From Macquaria australasica (Eukaryota > Chordata > Actinopteri > Centrarchiformes > Percichthyidae), in contig SEMN01000136.1 of the NCBI GenBank assembly GCA_005408345.1, positions 1 to 64,000 on the forward strand: 64,000 nt of DNA. The letters run 5' to 3'. The position numbers and the translations under genes were made by a program. The notes beneath the pieces are model-generated. The model searched no databases. It worked only from the letters and a program-made list of their open reading frames with translations, and was not told the DNA's origin. Shown here piece by piece: positions 43,026 through 57,743 of the stretch. Each line of letters begins with the position of its first letter. Position 1 is the first letter of the stretch.

Positions 43026-44745
43026 AGCGTTCGGCTCACCCCCCTCCAAAAGACACTCTTGAAATTTTTTATGGCGATATTTACCAGTTTTAATCCAAAG
43101 ACACTGTATATAAGCACTTTCTCTCATGTGGCAGCAAGCAGCACTTCCACGCCCTCCTCTCCCAGTCAGTCATGGCCATCCGGGTGACACACACTGGCAG
43201 GGGCGGGAGATGGCAGCGAAGGAGACCCCCAGGTGGACCCCCCCACACACACACCACACACACACACACACACACAAACACAAACACACTCACACAAACA
43301 AACACACCCTCGATTACAGGGTTTCGCCATAAATCCAGAAGCGGAAGAAGGCAACAGGGGGGGTGGGGGGGACGAGGTGAAGCTGTCGAAATGCAGAAAT
43401 CAGGGACAGGATACAGAAATAAATCTGATATAAAAACTAAAGCACACACTTCTCCTATATCTTATCAATCAAACCTATGGTATCATTCTTTCTGCTCTTC
43501 ATTTTGATCGAGGGCAAATGAATAACAGAGTTTGTAAATATGGAAAGGGTAGCCCATATTTTCTTGCACAAAGTGGGAAATAGTAAACTGGTTTGTTCTG
43601 TGTTGAAGACCTTATTTATTGATCCTTTGGAATATGTCTTTTGCAGTGACTTAAGGCCCGAGGGAGTGTTCTTTTGTATGTTGAGAAAACTGAGTGAACG
43701 AGAGTGACATTTGTTTTCACTTAACAAATTCTCGATGTTGCCTGAGTGTTTTTTGTTACCATACTTTGCAGCTAACGAGTCATTTATATACAGTGTACCT
43801 CCCACCTGTTTGTAAGCTTCCCAGGCTTTCACCTGGATTGGTTAATACTGTAACTTGACTGTACACACCCTATTGATAAACTGTTTATATTGCATTGTGC
43901 ATTATCGTGTGTGCCAAATCTCATGAGGGATACTGTACCGGACAACTTGTTCTTTTTTTTTTGTGCTTTATACATTTTACTCATACAATTCAGTTGTTTG
44001 TTGGGTTGCCATTTTTTAGGGCTCTTTCTTAAAACACTGAAATACCAACTCATGCATGGCAAATATGAAATCATGCATGCACGGCAGAAGTTCTGAAACT
44101 CTTGTGTATTCTTGAAGCACCTCGTATACAGCTTTGAATGACAAACCTCGAGAAACAGTCTTAATTCTGCGTTGTACTGTACGATTCGCACTGATTTGTA
44201 CAGTGGCCTAATATCTTGTAATAAAGATTATGACAAAGTACTATTTACTGTTTAGTGTTGATTGTGGTTTACAATAAGGAATTATGTACTTGGTGTTGCT
44301 TTTTGTTTATAAACTGTTTTAAAACTGTAGCAAAAACACAAAAATATAGTTTTGTATCAGAAAGATGAAGACAATAGCAAATAGCTTGGCTGACTTTTGG
44401 ATATGTTCCTTGGACAGTTTCCCCTGTTGTTGTTATTGGATTGCTTATCCGGCTGCCAAGGAAGGTCAAGTCAGCATTTTCCACTGTGAGAAAGTAGCAT
44501 CCCATTCCTTGGAAAGATCAGATATGGAAGGAGACAGAAATGAGAAGAAAGATGAGCAAATAATCCCATCAAGAATTTGAAGTGCACACTTTGTCTTGAT
44601 TTGTTTAAAGGAGAGTTGAGACACTCAACTCTTAACAACTGCGCAACAGACTATGATATAAAGTGCTACAGTATTGCAAATGATTCTGTGGGGAAAATGT
44701 ACATCACTGCTTCCCAATGCAATAAATGTCTGTTTGCATCTAAAA
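43026..44745 (+). other. camk2n1: Probable 3' UTR of camk2n1
   Basis: Long non-coding stretch after the stop with AATAAA at 44220-44225 and again at 44721-44726, each followed by sequence typical of an mRNA end, suggesting a 1.2-kb and a 1.7-kb 3' UTR. It includes a CA-rich microsatellite (43243-43309) and a G-rich run near 43358-43372. CAMK2N1 mRNAs are known for long 3' UTRs. Confidence 0.6.
43243..43309. repeat. Imperfect (CA)n microsatellite
   Basis: CA repeat with CAAA interruptions within the camk2n1 3' UTR. Confidence 0.9.
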
Positions 44746-47700
44746 TCTCAGCTCCTCTCTTTAATCAAGTCCTCCCTTTAACTCCATTGCCAGAGATGTA
44801 AATGGTGCAGGGGCCACCGAGGCATGAGGAACACTGATGAGATATGACATTTCCAACTCTGCTGTGGTGACTAAATGATTCATGTTGTGTGACGAGCCTC
44901 TGTCAGCGTACAGCATCTTAAACCCGGACCGCCGGGATGTGTGCTGGGAACACATACATGCAGCAAACACACAAACACACACACGACTGTTTCAGCTCCA
45001 ACTGCAGGCGAGACTAACATATTGCTAGTCTCTCTCACTCCCCAGTCTTGACAGACATGAAAGGGGCTGCCTGGGCTGGGTACCATGGTAACAGATGCAC
45101 CTTGCACTCGATGGGTGCTGTTGTGGGTTTCGATGCAGAATAGTCTTCCCTGAGCCTCGGCTCGATACCATCGCTTTCTTTAATGGAATGTTCTCCATTC
45201 TCTTATCTCTGCCCTCTTCTCTCAAGCCCCCCTATTCACTCAGTGGCGTGACTGCATTATCCTGCCAAAATAGTCCCTTCTTCCAAGACGGCAGTCGACC
45301 ATGACGATGGCGCCCACTGCAATAACAGCCTATCCCCCCTCACGCAGCATGAGAGGATGTTACATTTAGGGAGTAATGGTCTATGATTTTCTGTGTGGTG
45401 GATCCTTTCATCCACAACGGTGAAAGCGGGATGTGATCGGACCAAGCCTGGCTCTGATCAGTCTTAACGCAGGGTCAGATACTATTATTAAAACCTGTAG
45501 GACTCAACCTGTAACATACTGCAGAAGATAGAAACATGTTATAGTAGTCCTGCAGAAATGATCAATTTGAAGTGGTACACATATACCATTGTTTGCCTTT
45601 TAGTCAATTTGAAGGCACTCTTTTCTTTGTTTATTCACTTTTGTTGTATTTGACGTAATGTCCTCATGATTTATGAAACTTTTCTCCTCACTACATAACA
45701 TAATAGTGAACCCATAGTAAATCACAACTACCAAGGCAGCATGTGACTTATAGTAAGCTGAATACCAATTATCAGCATGTGTCACCTTTAGCAGAGGTTT
45801 AAAAGGAAGTTTAGATTTTCTAAGCAGCGTTGAGGCGACCAACAGAGTCACCACTTGAATTGCTGAACAGCAGGTGCATCAGTCACAAACAGTGGAAAAT
45901 TACACTGTGTCTCAATAATCATGACGAAAAACTGCATTAGCAAAGAGGAACAGGTGTCTCATTATTTTCTTAACAACGCAAAAGACTATAAGCCTCTTCT
46001 TTTCTGACAGTTGGAATGTGATTTATATACTGTATCAATTGCTTGATATCAACCTGGCATTTTTTAGTGACATCCACCTAAGTGGATTATGCAGTTTAAC
46101 TACAGAAGACTTTATGACAATGATAATGATGAAGATCCTCTGTTGCAATTAAGAAGTGGAACTTCCAATGCTTCAAATGCTGTTTACTAGACTGCCAAAC
46201 CAATAATACTCTAACATTTTTGTAACTGTTTGTCTAAAAATGTAAGATTTTAGATATTTATTAAATGTCATGACAAAAAACCTCCAAACCAAAAATATTT
46301 GGCGTGTTAGTGGTATCATATAAACATAAGTTGTAGTTCCTAATATGTTACAGTTTTTCTTTTGCTCATTTCCCTTCAACATCATGACTGGGATGTTACA
46401 GCAGATACAGAACATCAGATGTGGAGCTAAAAAAATGAAACATGCTGAAGAAAGGTAACTTGCAGAGACTTTAAAAGACAACAGTAATGATTGTGATCAA
46501 CAGTATATAAGTATTTGATTGACAGGTTCAGAAATAATTGATTAGTCTTTAGTAAGCAGTGCATTTCTATAAAAATATAAACTTATGGAAAAACAATGAG
46601 AGATAGTTGTTCTGGAGTTTATGAGATGTTTCCTGATCAACAGTCTGTTGGGACACTCCTGGAGAGGAACTGAGGCCCAACTTAAAGTTATACATGCTGG
46701 TGTGCATGATATCTAAGACAAAATCTACAATCCTGTTAAAATCATGCAACAACACTGCAGGATTTTAATGCTTTAACCTAAAGTTCATCACAAAGTATCC
46801 AAAAGTCCAGCCCTTCACCTCTGTCTGAGACACAATCTGATTCAAGATATCCATTCAAATCTCTCTTGCTCATTTGTTCCTCACAAATATTTCGATAAAC
46901 AGGTATGAGTGTCAAAGTGCTGAGTAGACTACCTCCTCACTGTGCATCTCCCTCGCTGTTGACAGCCTCATCATGCATTTTATCACAGTGGTAATCCAGG
47001 AAGACATATTTCTCAGCTGATTTAGATAATATAACACCCAGCTGACATGTGTAACACATATTCATAGATAAACATACAGACGTCTCAAATGCAGGTTATG
47101 TGTTTATCACACAAACCCTCATAGCTGCGTACTTAGATGTTAAGTCCTAATGCTGTTATTATCACACAGATGCAGCAGATGCTGCTCACCTCAGGCTGGA
47201 CAGATAAGTTCAAATTCAAGCTCAAGTGACCATCGCTGCCAGAAGAGGCTCAAAAGTACACTTAACAGTGAATAGATCCTCCATTATTGTCATCTATGGA
47301 ATGGGAAGCTCTTTATTAACTTAGCCAGTCGCTATTTGGATAATATTGTGGCAAATGGGTTTTGTAGTGAGGACTGATGAGAGGCTAATCACTGGTGCTA
47401 TGAAAGGGGGCAGACGAAAGTCAAGATCTGGATAGCTATTACATAAGCTCTGACAGGTGTAGAGGAAGAGAGAAAAAGAGGAAGAAGAGACATGAAGGAG
47501 TGAAAGAGACAGAGATATTCAAGGGAGAAAGGAAGGGATGAGAGCATTCAGAGGTCACTGACACAAGGAGGAACCCTGCAAGCTCCCTAATAGCTGCACA
47601 CACACACACACTGCACACACGCTGCGGCCTGACTGACTCTCTCGCAGTTGTCCCTGAGAAAACCCAGAGCTTGCCTCTTCTCTGGACTCCTGAATCTGAC

Positions 47701-47949
47701 CTTTGTGTCGTCGCAGGGAAATACCTGCGGTGACCTCACATGCTGAGCCGCTCACTGGGAAAATCACCTGCTGACTTTCATGCAGTGAATCAATGGGCTT
47801 TATATGATACAGAAGTGTATGGCATGCAAATGATGGAGGCAACATTTGCATTTCATTCCACTGCATGTGTACATTTCTGTGTATGTGTACATATGCTTTT
47901 TTATATTTATGTGTGTGCATAGATGTACGCACGTATCTGTGTGTGCATT

Positions 47950-47951
<2 letters not shown>

Positions 47952-47985
<34 letters not shown>
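47952..47985. repeat. (TG)n microsatellite
   Basis: About 16 TG units. Confidence 0.95.
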
Positions 47986-47986
<1 letters not shown>

Positions 47987-48535
47987 TGGGCAAGTTCAAT
48001 TGGCATTGGGATCAGGTATTCTCTCGCTGATTGAGACTCTGCTGGGAATTTACAAGGACGACCGCTGAGAAGAGGGAAAAGGGAAATGCAGTCCTAGTTG
48101 CGGTCCTGTGGAAAAATAAATAAATATCCCTTTAGACACCACACCAGAATATTCTGTCTGCTTTTTTTTGGGCAGAGCTGAATCAGAGGGTTTGACCAAA
48201 AAACAACCCTGCCTATGATATGATGGTAAAACCCACTTTGGTTGCAGCTAAATCGTGATTGCAGATGACGTCAATCTTTCAAGCAAGTTCCCTCTCAGAT
48301 ATCAGTCCAGCTTTTACTCATCTCCAAAAAGAAAAAACTGAATCCCACCCAAATTCTGACACAGTGGACATTGTCCTCGTGTATTGTTCTTGTCTGAAAA
48401 AGGGTGAGAGTCCAGGTTTAACAGATGGGACTCTCAGGGCAGAGTGATAAAAATGGACAAACAGCAAACAAAGACAGGGACCACTCCACATTAACATTAA
48501 ACACTCTCTTGAACTGTTTTCCAAGGAAAGTGAAG

Positions 48536-48720
48536 AGAGCTGGAGGAGGGAGGAGGGAGGGCGGCAGGCAGGCAGGCAGATCGGAAGAGAGTGGGAGAGC
48601 GGCACGAGAGGGAGATGAGGAGATAAGAGAGATGGAGAGCCAGGAGAGAAGGAGGAAAAGAGAGGGATAAATAAAAGTGCGAGTAGAGGAAGAGAGAGAG
48701 GAAAGAGAGACAGAGGCTCA
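48536..48720. repeat. Purine-rich (GA/GGA) tract
   Basis: Nearly all A or G on the plus strand, with GGAGG, GGCAGGCAGGCAG and AGAGAGAG runs. Such mirror-like polypurine tracts can form triplex DNA and produce spurious charged open frames. Confidence 0.85.
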
Positions 48721-48793
48721 ATATGATGAAATGAATGCCAGGGAGAAACAGTTCAGACCCACAAGCTGGTTACTATAGCAACCACATCCCCAG

Positions 48794-48824
<31 letters not shown>

Positions 48825-51800
48825 GCTTCTCTCTCTCTCTCTCTGCCTAGTTGCTTTGTTGCTGCTTTAAGTCTGTGGAGGGAAACCAACGGCTGAGAGA
48901 GACAGCTTTTTACATTTTGGTGCAGTGGCATCATAAAGCCTCATAACAAACTTTACATACTTTGTGTAGCCACTTGTATGCAGATTCAGCGTGATGTTAT
49001 TTAATTGATTCCTCGTTATGATTTTGACAGCTGAGTTCTGTCACAAACATCATGCCAGCCGATGCAGTGGTTGTCTCACATGGAACAATCCCCTGCAGAA
49101 GCTTATGTATGTTTAAGTGCATGCATTACAGCGCAGTGCACCAGTGCGGGGTCAAGAACAGTTCAAGGAAAAGGCACCAGCAGGAGTCCCCTGTGACCTT
49201 AATAAATGCCATGTTTTACCTTTGACCCTGCCTTACTCACAGACACACAGTGCATCTACTGTATGCACAAATGAGTAGGGTTCGTATTGCAAAGTGTGCA
49301 TCGCTGTAAACACCGCAGACAGATTGAGATGCTATAAGCGTTCTCCTCAAGCTCAGCAGCAGTGCACTACAGTTTCATACACAGAATGGGCATCGGATGT
49401 CTCCATCGAGATCGTGTTCGCCCCTGCAACGAGCAAAAAAACCCCCATTAAGCACACACGCACACACAGGCATAATGCACACTCACGAATGCAGCCTGGC
49501 ACCACGCATGCACGCCCCACACACGCTCACACACACTTTCACAGACACCAGCCGGGAAATATCGAAACCGGGATGCACAACAAAGGGAAGAGCTTGTGGG
49601 CCCCCCAGCTAATCTCATGCATGGAGATCATTTTCAAAACAGAACAAAATGGTGGGCCATCTCTCGGTGGCAGAGTGGGTCTCCGCAGGGCCCCCGGGGC
49701 GGGATGGCATGTAACTGTGTACGCATGCCTCCTGAATAAAAGATGCTGACCTAGATGGAAATCTGCCATTGGTCACTTAATTTGTCCTACATGCGTGATT
49801 GGCTCATGCCCAAACACACAACATAAGCTGTCCAATCGAGCGAGAGCGGAGGTGGTCATGTATGTGTGCAAAACGTCGTTAAAATGTCGCAAACTTCCCT
49901 CTACAGGTTTGCACAGAAATATTGTCTTTAAGATCGAAAATGAAAAAAGTAATAGTGTGGGAGAGAGGTTTAAGAATGTATTTTTAAGAATCTATATATC
50001 GTATATACTGTAATGTATCACACTTGTATCAGTTTACATTTTGCCCTTGTTCTTCATATCAGTGTCTTTGTTGTGTATGTGTTGTTCTCTCCCATCCCCC
50101 CTTATAAAAAAGCTTAATTTTTCACCTCTGGGGCTTTATTCTGCACACATCTTCAAAGACAGACTAATAAAAGAAAACATGAGAAGCATTTTTAGTTGCT
50201 CCATCATCAACTAACATTACACAGCTCACTGATGCAGATTGGATTTATGCAATGTGCCAGCGCTGGAACATGTGGGACTAAACATAGTACATATGTCTGC
50301 AGGTCTGTGAGCATGAATGAGCCCGACTGAAAGGGTGTTTTGTATCAACATTGTACTGAGCCCTTCTACATTATTGATATGCAATTTGACTGCCCGCCAT
50401 TAATAAATTATTAAGGAATTGAAAATTGTTGAGCCGGGGCTTGACAGCCTTGAAGCGCTTTGGCCCCGGTAGATGAATAAACGCGCCTGCATGATTGTCA
50501 ATGACTGTTGAACTCCAAACTGCGTGAGCGAGTGAAAAGTCTGCTTAATCTTTTTTTCAGGTTTTTCAAAGGACTCAGGGCTATTTAGCCCCCACCTCGC
50601 GTTATGTAATAATCCAGCTGTTTATTGAGAGAATTGGTTGGGTTTAGTGAGAGCTGGGTCTCCCCCAGAGAAAGGAGGGAGGCTGGATCCAGATGCTCGT
50701 GGTTGCCTGGCCAATCTTGGGATTGAAACTGTGTTCAGTCCTGGAGGCTCAGCCTGTCCAACATACTGATTCTTACATTTTACCTTTCCCACACACCTTG
50801 GTGATAAATACAACCACATAAACTGATCTTTGGTATCAACTCATTCACTAGTGAAATATTCAAATGGACCACTGACAAATGTTTTATTACAATAGCCTAA
50901 CCTGACGCCACACCTAACCCTTACATTTGACAGTAACTCAAAGACAGAGCTGTGGCCAAAAGGTGGGCCCAGACCTGCAGAGCAGTTATAAACCCTCAGG
51001 GAAACAGAGATCAATATTTATAACAATACTCTTCCAACAACTGTAGAAAAATAAGCTTTCTTCAGTCTTTTTAAACTTTACATGTCTTAATATTGACATG
51101 TTAAACCAGAACCTGGAAAACATCTTACTTTGTACATTTTGGTATTTTTAAGATACTGAGACAAGATATATTTCCAGAAGACACACGTTTAGTCCTACAT
51201 TAAAAACCTTAACATCCAGTAGCTTTTGTTAAATCATCTTATTCCACTCTGTCTGACAGTATCATGCATTGTGTGGCATGTTTTTCCAGCACTTTATTGA
51301 CACTATACTATGATGTTTATAGAGTGAAATATTTAAATCCAAGATCCGTCACATGGAAATATTTGTGCGTTTGTGTGTTTCCCCAAGATTCTGCCAGACA
51401 TATTCTGTATCTTTGGAAACTCTGAGTTCTCCACTGGAATTAAAAAAAAGTCCGAAATTTAAATAGAATTTAAAGACCGCTTCTTGTTAAAGGGCTAATA
51501 CTGAATTCTGAATAGAAATTACCCATAAAGAACTATTTTTTGTTCATAACAGTGGACAAAATGGTCAAACTGTGTCCAGGAAGCTGCCCAATTGTCTTAT
51601 AAAACATATAATAAAATACTGTTCATGAAGACTATAACTAAATATATAATATACAATTAATTTGTTATAGGACATGTCGTAATGTCATTGATCCTCAAAA
51701 AGAGCATCAGAAACAACATTTTCTGTTAGACCAGGACGATGCAATCAAAATGTTCAAATCTGAACCTATGCATAAACATCCAAGTTCTAAGACTAATATT

Positions 51801-54800
51801 ACTATTAATTTTATATCTGAATAGCTTTTACTATATTAAACACACAGTCGTTTGTAAAACAGTCAGGTCTGTAATATAAAGGCTACAGCTCTGACTCTGA
51901 CAACAGCAAGCTGTTCCATCCACATTGAAATTCCTTGGTGATGTCCACTCTGCACCATCAGCCTCTCTGGCTAAGCCTCAGGAATACCAACCAGCTGTCA
52001 GCCCCTTACTCTCTCACTCTTTCTCTCTCCTTCTTGCCTCTCTCATGCTATCTCTCTCTCTCTTGTTGACAGAAAACAAGTGCTGCATCACCATTTTAAT
52101 TCTGGCGTGGGTGTGCAGGTTCTGTTTAAATTTTGCTGTTGTTGTTGTTGTTGTTTTTTCTTGCTAGAGATGCATGGAGCGAGCAGTGAGGAGCCGGTAC
52201 AGAGTGAAGGATCAGGGGTATGAATCTTAATGACTTCTACCAGAAGAAAGTGGGGAGAAGAGGTCTGGGGAGAATCCGCCCTTAATCTCCCTCTCTCCCT
52301 CTCTGCTTGTCTCCCTCTCACCTATGGACCCGTGCATGCAGCTTGTCCGTGTTTACAGGATTTGTCTCTCTTTGATTCTGATTAATTAGCTAACGATGGA
52401 CAACCAAGGACCTGAACGCTGCCATGTTAAAGACAGAGAGAACAAGACAGAGGAGACAGACTCCTACTGCTGCATAGTTTTACATGTGGTGTTGCCGTCA
52501 CTACACAGTAGTATCACAGCCAGCACTTATAATGGAACCATGTTGGTAACCATATTGAGTAGGATGCATATATTAATTAGAGGTAGCAACATTTGTGTGA
52601 CTTTTAGACCCTTCAGTATTGTTATACAGACAATCAGAATATGATATGAGGAACAGTAGGGGGCCCCATCCTAGGTAAAATTCATTTACACTAAATGGCC
52701 ATGTCCACATACTTTTGTGTACTTTTGGTTTGGGACTTTTTTCACGGTTTAGGCCCCTTAGTTACAATGAATGGAAATCTTAATGCCATACCAATGAGCC
52801 ACAATGATATTTTAGATACTAATCTGCTTCCAACTTGGCATCAGTTTGGGAAAGGTCCTTTCCTGTTTTAAAATTACAATACCACAATGCACAAAGGTGG
52901 TGTTCCCAGTTTGGTGTGGAAGAACAAATCTATGCCTTTAGTCATCCATCACACAATATCTAAACCAACATATTTCTAATATCGTGGTAACTACTCCTTA
53001 ATCCTCCTGCCCTCACTCATCTGAAGTTAATCTGATTAACGCCTGCACCATCCATATTAAAGCTGCACTGATCAATATTTCTATATGAACAATGGGTCAA
53101 ATGACTATGTGTAATGTGAAAGGGATCACTCATAGAGACAAACAGTATACAGTATAATCAGTATAATCACCTAACTCTGCAGATCCCCTCAGCTCCATGA
53201 ATCGTTTTAGAGTCTTTCAGCAGCTCATTGTTTTGGTTTTATGGCCCACAACTTTAATGTTTGGTTCGACCTTGTTTCCAGCCGCAGCAGGCGGCTGTTT
53301 GTTTGAAAAAGCTTCAGTGAATCCACTGTACACTAACTGCTCAGTTAGCAACTAGCTTCTGAACATAGTGGAGCCTTTAGCTGCTGAAGAAGACATATTT
53401 TTTAGGAGTTTGTGAAATCAGAGCTAGAAGGAGAGTGAATATTGGACTTAATAATAATAACAGAGGACAGCTAGCGCTCACTTTCTCCCAGATCCTCTGT
53501 TGCTGAGTTGTCTAAGCCTGCTACCTTTTGCTCAGTTGTGCCTGTCTGTATTTGTTATGCCTTCACGCCAGCCTGATGTCTACTGTCTGTCTGCCTTGTA
53601 GCCCTTATTGAAAGTATTGCCTTCTCGTTGCCGACTGTAAGCCTGCCATGTGACCAATAAAAACTGTTTTTACCACACCTTTCCTGCCTCTTCAGTCTGC
53701 ATTTGGGTTCATGTCTTGTACTAGATTGTTACATCTAACCTTATATCTAATCTGAACCGTCTGGTGTGGTTGGCCATCACAAAGTGTAAGAATAGTCCAT
53801 AATTACGTTTCATTTATTCACTAATTGTGTCTTTCTAGTAATTTCTATTCTGTATTTGTGGGGCTTTCAGAATCAAATTAACCAGTCAGCTGATAATAAT
53901 ATGACACAATCCAAAACTTTTACATTTGCCTCCAAACTGAAGGCACACCTGACCACTGGTGTTCACCCTTTCACAATTCAAACCTGCCTTGAGGCATCGT
54001 ATGAATGATTGAATGAACAACTGAATTAATGTTTCATTTTTGTGTCATACCATTGAAATGGACCATCCCACATGGGATTACATGTCACATGATAAAACCA
54101 CATAGAAACAAAGACTTCTGGCAGTTGACGTTCATGTTCCAAAGAAAAATAAATAATTCCTTCATACCACTTACTCTGCGTGCTCCAGAAGAAAGTAAAA
54201 AAAGAAACAAAAGAAAAGAAAGTAAAGCACGTTTTACGCAAAAACAGAACAGTACAATATACAATATAAAAGCTACCTGTTAAACACGTTTTTTTTCTTA
54301 GTGTCCATGCATTGTCTATATTGTATAATCTGCAAAAGTGAGAGTAACAGTATTTTCATTAGTAAAGAGTCTCCCAACAAAAAAAGCAATCATAAATACC
54401 AACATAATATCCAGTTGGGAACAACTAAATATTCTTTTTGGATACAGAAATGACAAAAAGAGACTCAATGGTTGAAATTTCACTCATAAATAGACATGAA
54501 CACTTGTGTTTATCTTATTAATGTTTAACTCCTTGTCTTATTCTGTATACATCCTCATCTAACACTGTCTTTATTTCTTTATTGCATAATTTCTTTTTTC
54601 AACTGGAGGCAGATCATCTTTTAACTGGAGGTGTTAGCACCCTGCTGAAGTGTTACTGTATAAATCTATGGAGAGTATAAAAGAGTGTATATACTGCCTA
54701 CATAAACTGTGACATACTGTAAGAGCATGGTATAATGTTTGACCCAATCTCACATTATGTATTTGTGGGCTGAGTGTTTACCTTTCTTCAGATTGTTCAC

Positions 54801-55520
54801 ACAGAAAACCAGTTTCTACTGCGACCACTCTACTTTGATATCATTTCTGTCATATTTAGCTCTTGAAATGAGTTCTTATGTGGCAATACAAAGTCCTGTC
54901 TCTTCCAAATTCTCTGGAGACCTCAAGCCTTACTTTTACTCTTTCAGTTGCCATGGATACCTCCGGCAAGGCAGCTGATTGGAGGCAACAATAAACTCAG
55001 CTCTTTCAAGCCTTTGACAAATTTTGTCTCCAAACTGACGATCTAATAGAGAGTAACAGTATCTACTCTCTACACGCTGACACACAGCCGCTCACGTATG
55101 CACACACATACATGTAGATAAACTCGGACTGACGCACACACGGAGCGGCGTTGACGTTGGATGACAGCGGAACAGAGATCAATGTAATCTCCTTCAGCAC
55201 AATCCAAAGCTACTGTCCTCATCTATCTATCTATCCCAGTGGAGCAGGGGATATGTGTGAAATCAATTCTGCATTCATTTAAGGAGCAGCCAGCCACAGC
55301 AGTCTGGCTCCAGAGGTGACCCCGAGTGCTCCTGCATGGTCCTTAGTGGAGGCCAGCACTGGTTCATAGCCTGGTTTCCACTCAAGCACCCAACTGGGAT
55401 AACTATGATGCAGCACTGTACCTAACTGTGCCAACGTAGTAAAGGGTCGTGTGTCACATGTCATGACTGAAAGATTGGTCTGCTGGACTGTTTTAGATGA
55501 AAAGTCTGCACTGCGCACTT

Positions 55521-55962
55521 AAGGAAATAGTTTGACATTTTGGGAAATACCCTAATTCTCTTCCTGCTCAGAGTTAAATGAGACGTTCGATATTGCTCTC
55601 ATGTCTGTACTATAAATATGAGGCTACCACCAGCAGCCATTTAGCTGAGCTTAGCACAAACACTGGAGACAGGGGGAACCAGCTAGCCCGGCTCTGTCGT
55701 TATGTAACAAACAACACCTCTAAGGCTCACTAACGTTATATCTCGTTAGTTAATACCATACAAAAACTGAAGTATGAAAACAACAAGTTGTGGGAATAGT
55801 AACATAAAGAAAGTCACTGCACCTACCCAAGAAATAGTTCCGCAAATAACCTCTCTGTTTCCCCCAGTTTCCAGTCTTTGTGCTAAGATAAGCGGCTACA
55901 GACATGAGAGTGGTATCAATCTTCTCATCTAACTCTCTGCAAGAAAGCGAACTTCCCGAATA
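55521..55962. mobile_element. Foldback / TIR element (family copy 3)
   Basis: The left end (TTTGACATTTTGGGAAATAC, AGAGTTAAATGAGA, GCTCTCATGTCTGTA) is mirrored at the right (ACAGACATGAGAGTGGTATC, CTTCTCATCTAACTCT, AAGCGAACTTCCCG). A second inner pair, AGACAGGGGGAACCAGCTAG and the CTGTTTCCCCCAG/TTTGTGCTAA side, shows the hairpin goes deep. The element is about 440 bp, non-coding, and the most complete of three copies in this window. Confidence 0.7.
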
Positions 55963-56097
55963 ACCCTAACCCTCTTTTTAACCTAACATTAACCTTATCC
56001 TTAAACCAAGTCCTAACCCTAAAATGTAATGATTTACATTGTGGGGACTTTGTCCCCAAAAGGGAGACGAGTTCCCACAATGTGACTGTAATACATA

Positions 56098-56212
<115 letters not shown>

Positions 56213-57519
56213 CAGCCATATTCCTGTCTCACTTCGCTCTTCTATAGAAAAGTAGCTTATGCACAATCAAGGGATCACTGGCACTCATAAAGTGTCCGAG
56301 CCTTTACAAATATCTCCAAACCATTTTTAAAAACAGTCAGATTCATTGAGTGGCTCATTTTTGCTTCAGTATGCTTTTGGGAAACCCAGTTTGGTGACTT
56401 GTATCTATAAATCTTGTACTTACATGTGATTTACACTGATTTGTTGTTTCACCTAAAAGTGGGAGTAGTCAAAAATATACATGCAGTTCAAAAACTGCAA
56501 TGATTTACACTTTCAAAGGGAGTTTTTCCACATGGGATCCAGCTTCTCTCACTAAGTACTGGTTGTTACTATTTAATGAGGATGATACACTGGTTGCATC
56601 ACAGGAGTTCATTCCTACTTCTGAGTTTCTTAATTTGGTGGTCTTGATATTTGGGGTTTCCTCCCTCATTTTTTCAATAAGACTGTCAATGATGTAGTCA
56701 TTTTAAATAAGCCTTTACAACAACAACGACTCTTTTGTGAGAACATTACAAAATAATTTTACCCCAAAATGTTTGCAGTGATCTCAGTGAAGGGCTTACT
56801 TTTGGGACGATGTCCTCTCCTCAGGGTTAGATTAACCACTAGGGGGCCCCGGTGCAAAAATTAGCTGTGGGGCTCCTATTTTTCTCCAGGTTAGTTTGTG
56901 TTAATTTGATTATATTCAAATTAATTTAGTAAGATGAATGGTGTAAGCACGATATTAACTAAAATATTACTGGTATTTTAATTAGATTTTGACTTAGGTC
57001 CCCTCTGGAAGACAGGGCCTCAGGTAATAATGCAGGAGCCACCTGCGGCCCTTATCAATCCAGTTGATATTGTGCATTAGTGGTTCATTTTGCCAAACAA
57101 ATTTGCAATAAGTAAAATTTCTACAAGCTAATTGCCACACAGTGAACCTGGGGTCTTTGGGCTCTTAAGGGTCTGGGGCCCTGGGGCAGTTGCCCGTGTT
57201 GCCTGGTTGGTTACCTATCTTCTTTTTCAGGCAGGTGAACCGCCCAGCCTCTTGTTTGAATTATGAATAAAAAGACCTGCATGTGTGACCTGTGCGTGTG
57301 TTCAGATTGTGCCTTTCTACAGGGCAGCTATGTACAGCACACAGCAAGGGTGAGTTTGTGCTGAACGTTGTGGCGCCACCTACAGGCGCAGCAGAGCAGT
57401 GTTTGTTGAGATTCAGCCTCCAATCGCTGGAATCTCAACAGAAAAGTTCAAATGAAGATATTAAATTCATTAAATTTAAATGTATTTGTTAAATTTTTTA
57501 ATTTAAGAGCCAGTCATCT

Positions 57520-57542
57520 TGTGTGTGTGTGTGTGTGTGTGT
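57520..57542. repeat. (GT)n microsatellite
   Basis: About 11 GT units, 200 bp upstream of the ddx19 start codon. Confidence 0.9.
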
Positions 57543-57743
57543 TTTGTAAGTCGGGTGGGAACTATTATCGTTCGGCACGTGGATTCTACCCGGGCATGTG
57601 AGCGGTTGCACAAGTGCCCAGAATCGGTTTGGGCACGCCATTGTGGAAAATAGTTACTTTCACATTACTGACTCCTCGCTCCGAGCTAGCTCTCTTGGTT
57701 GAGTTACCCTGAGTAAAGCAACAAAAGAAGAAACTACTCCACG

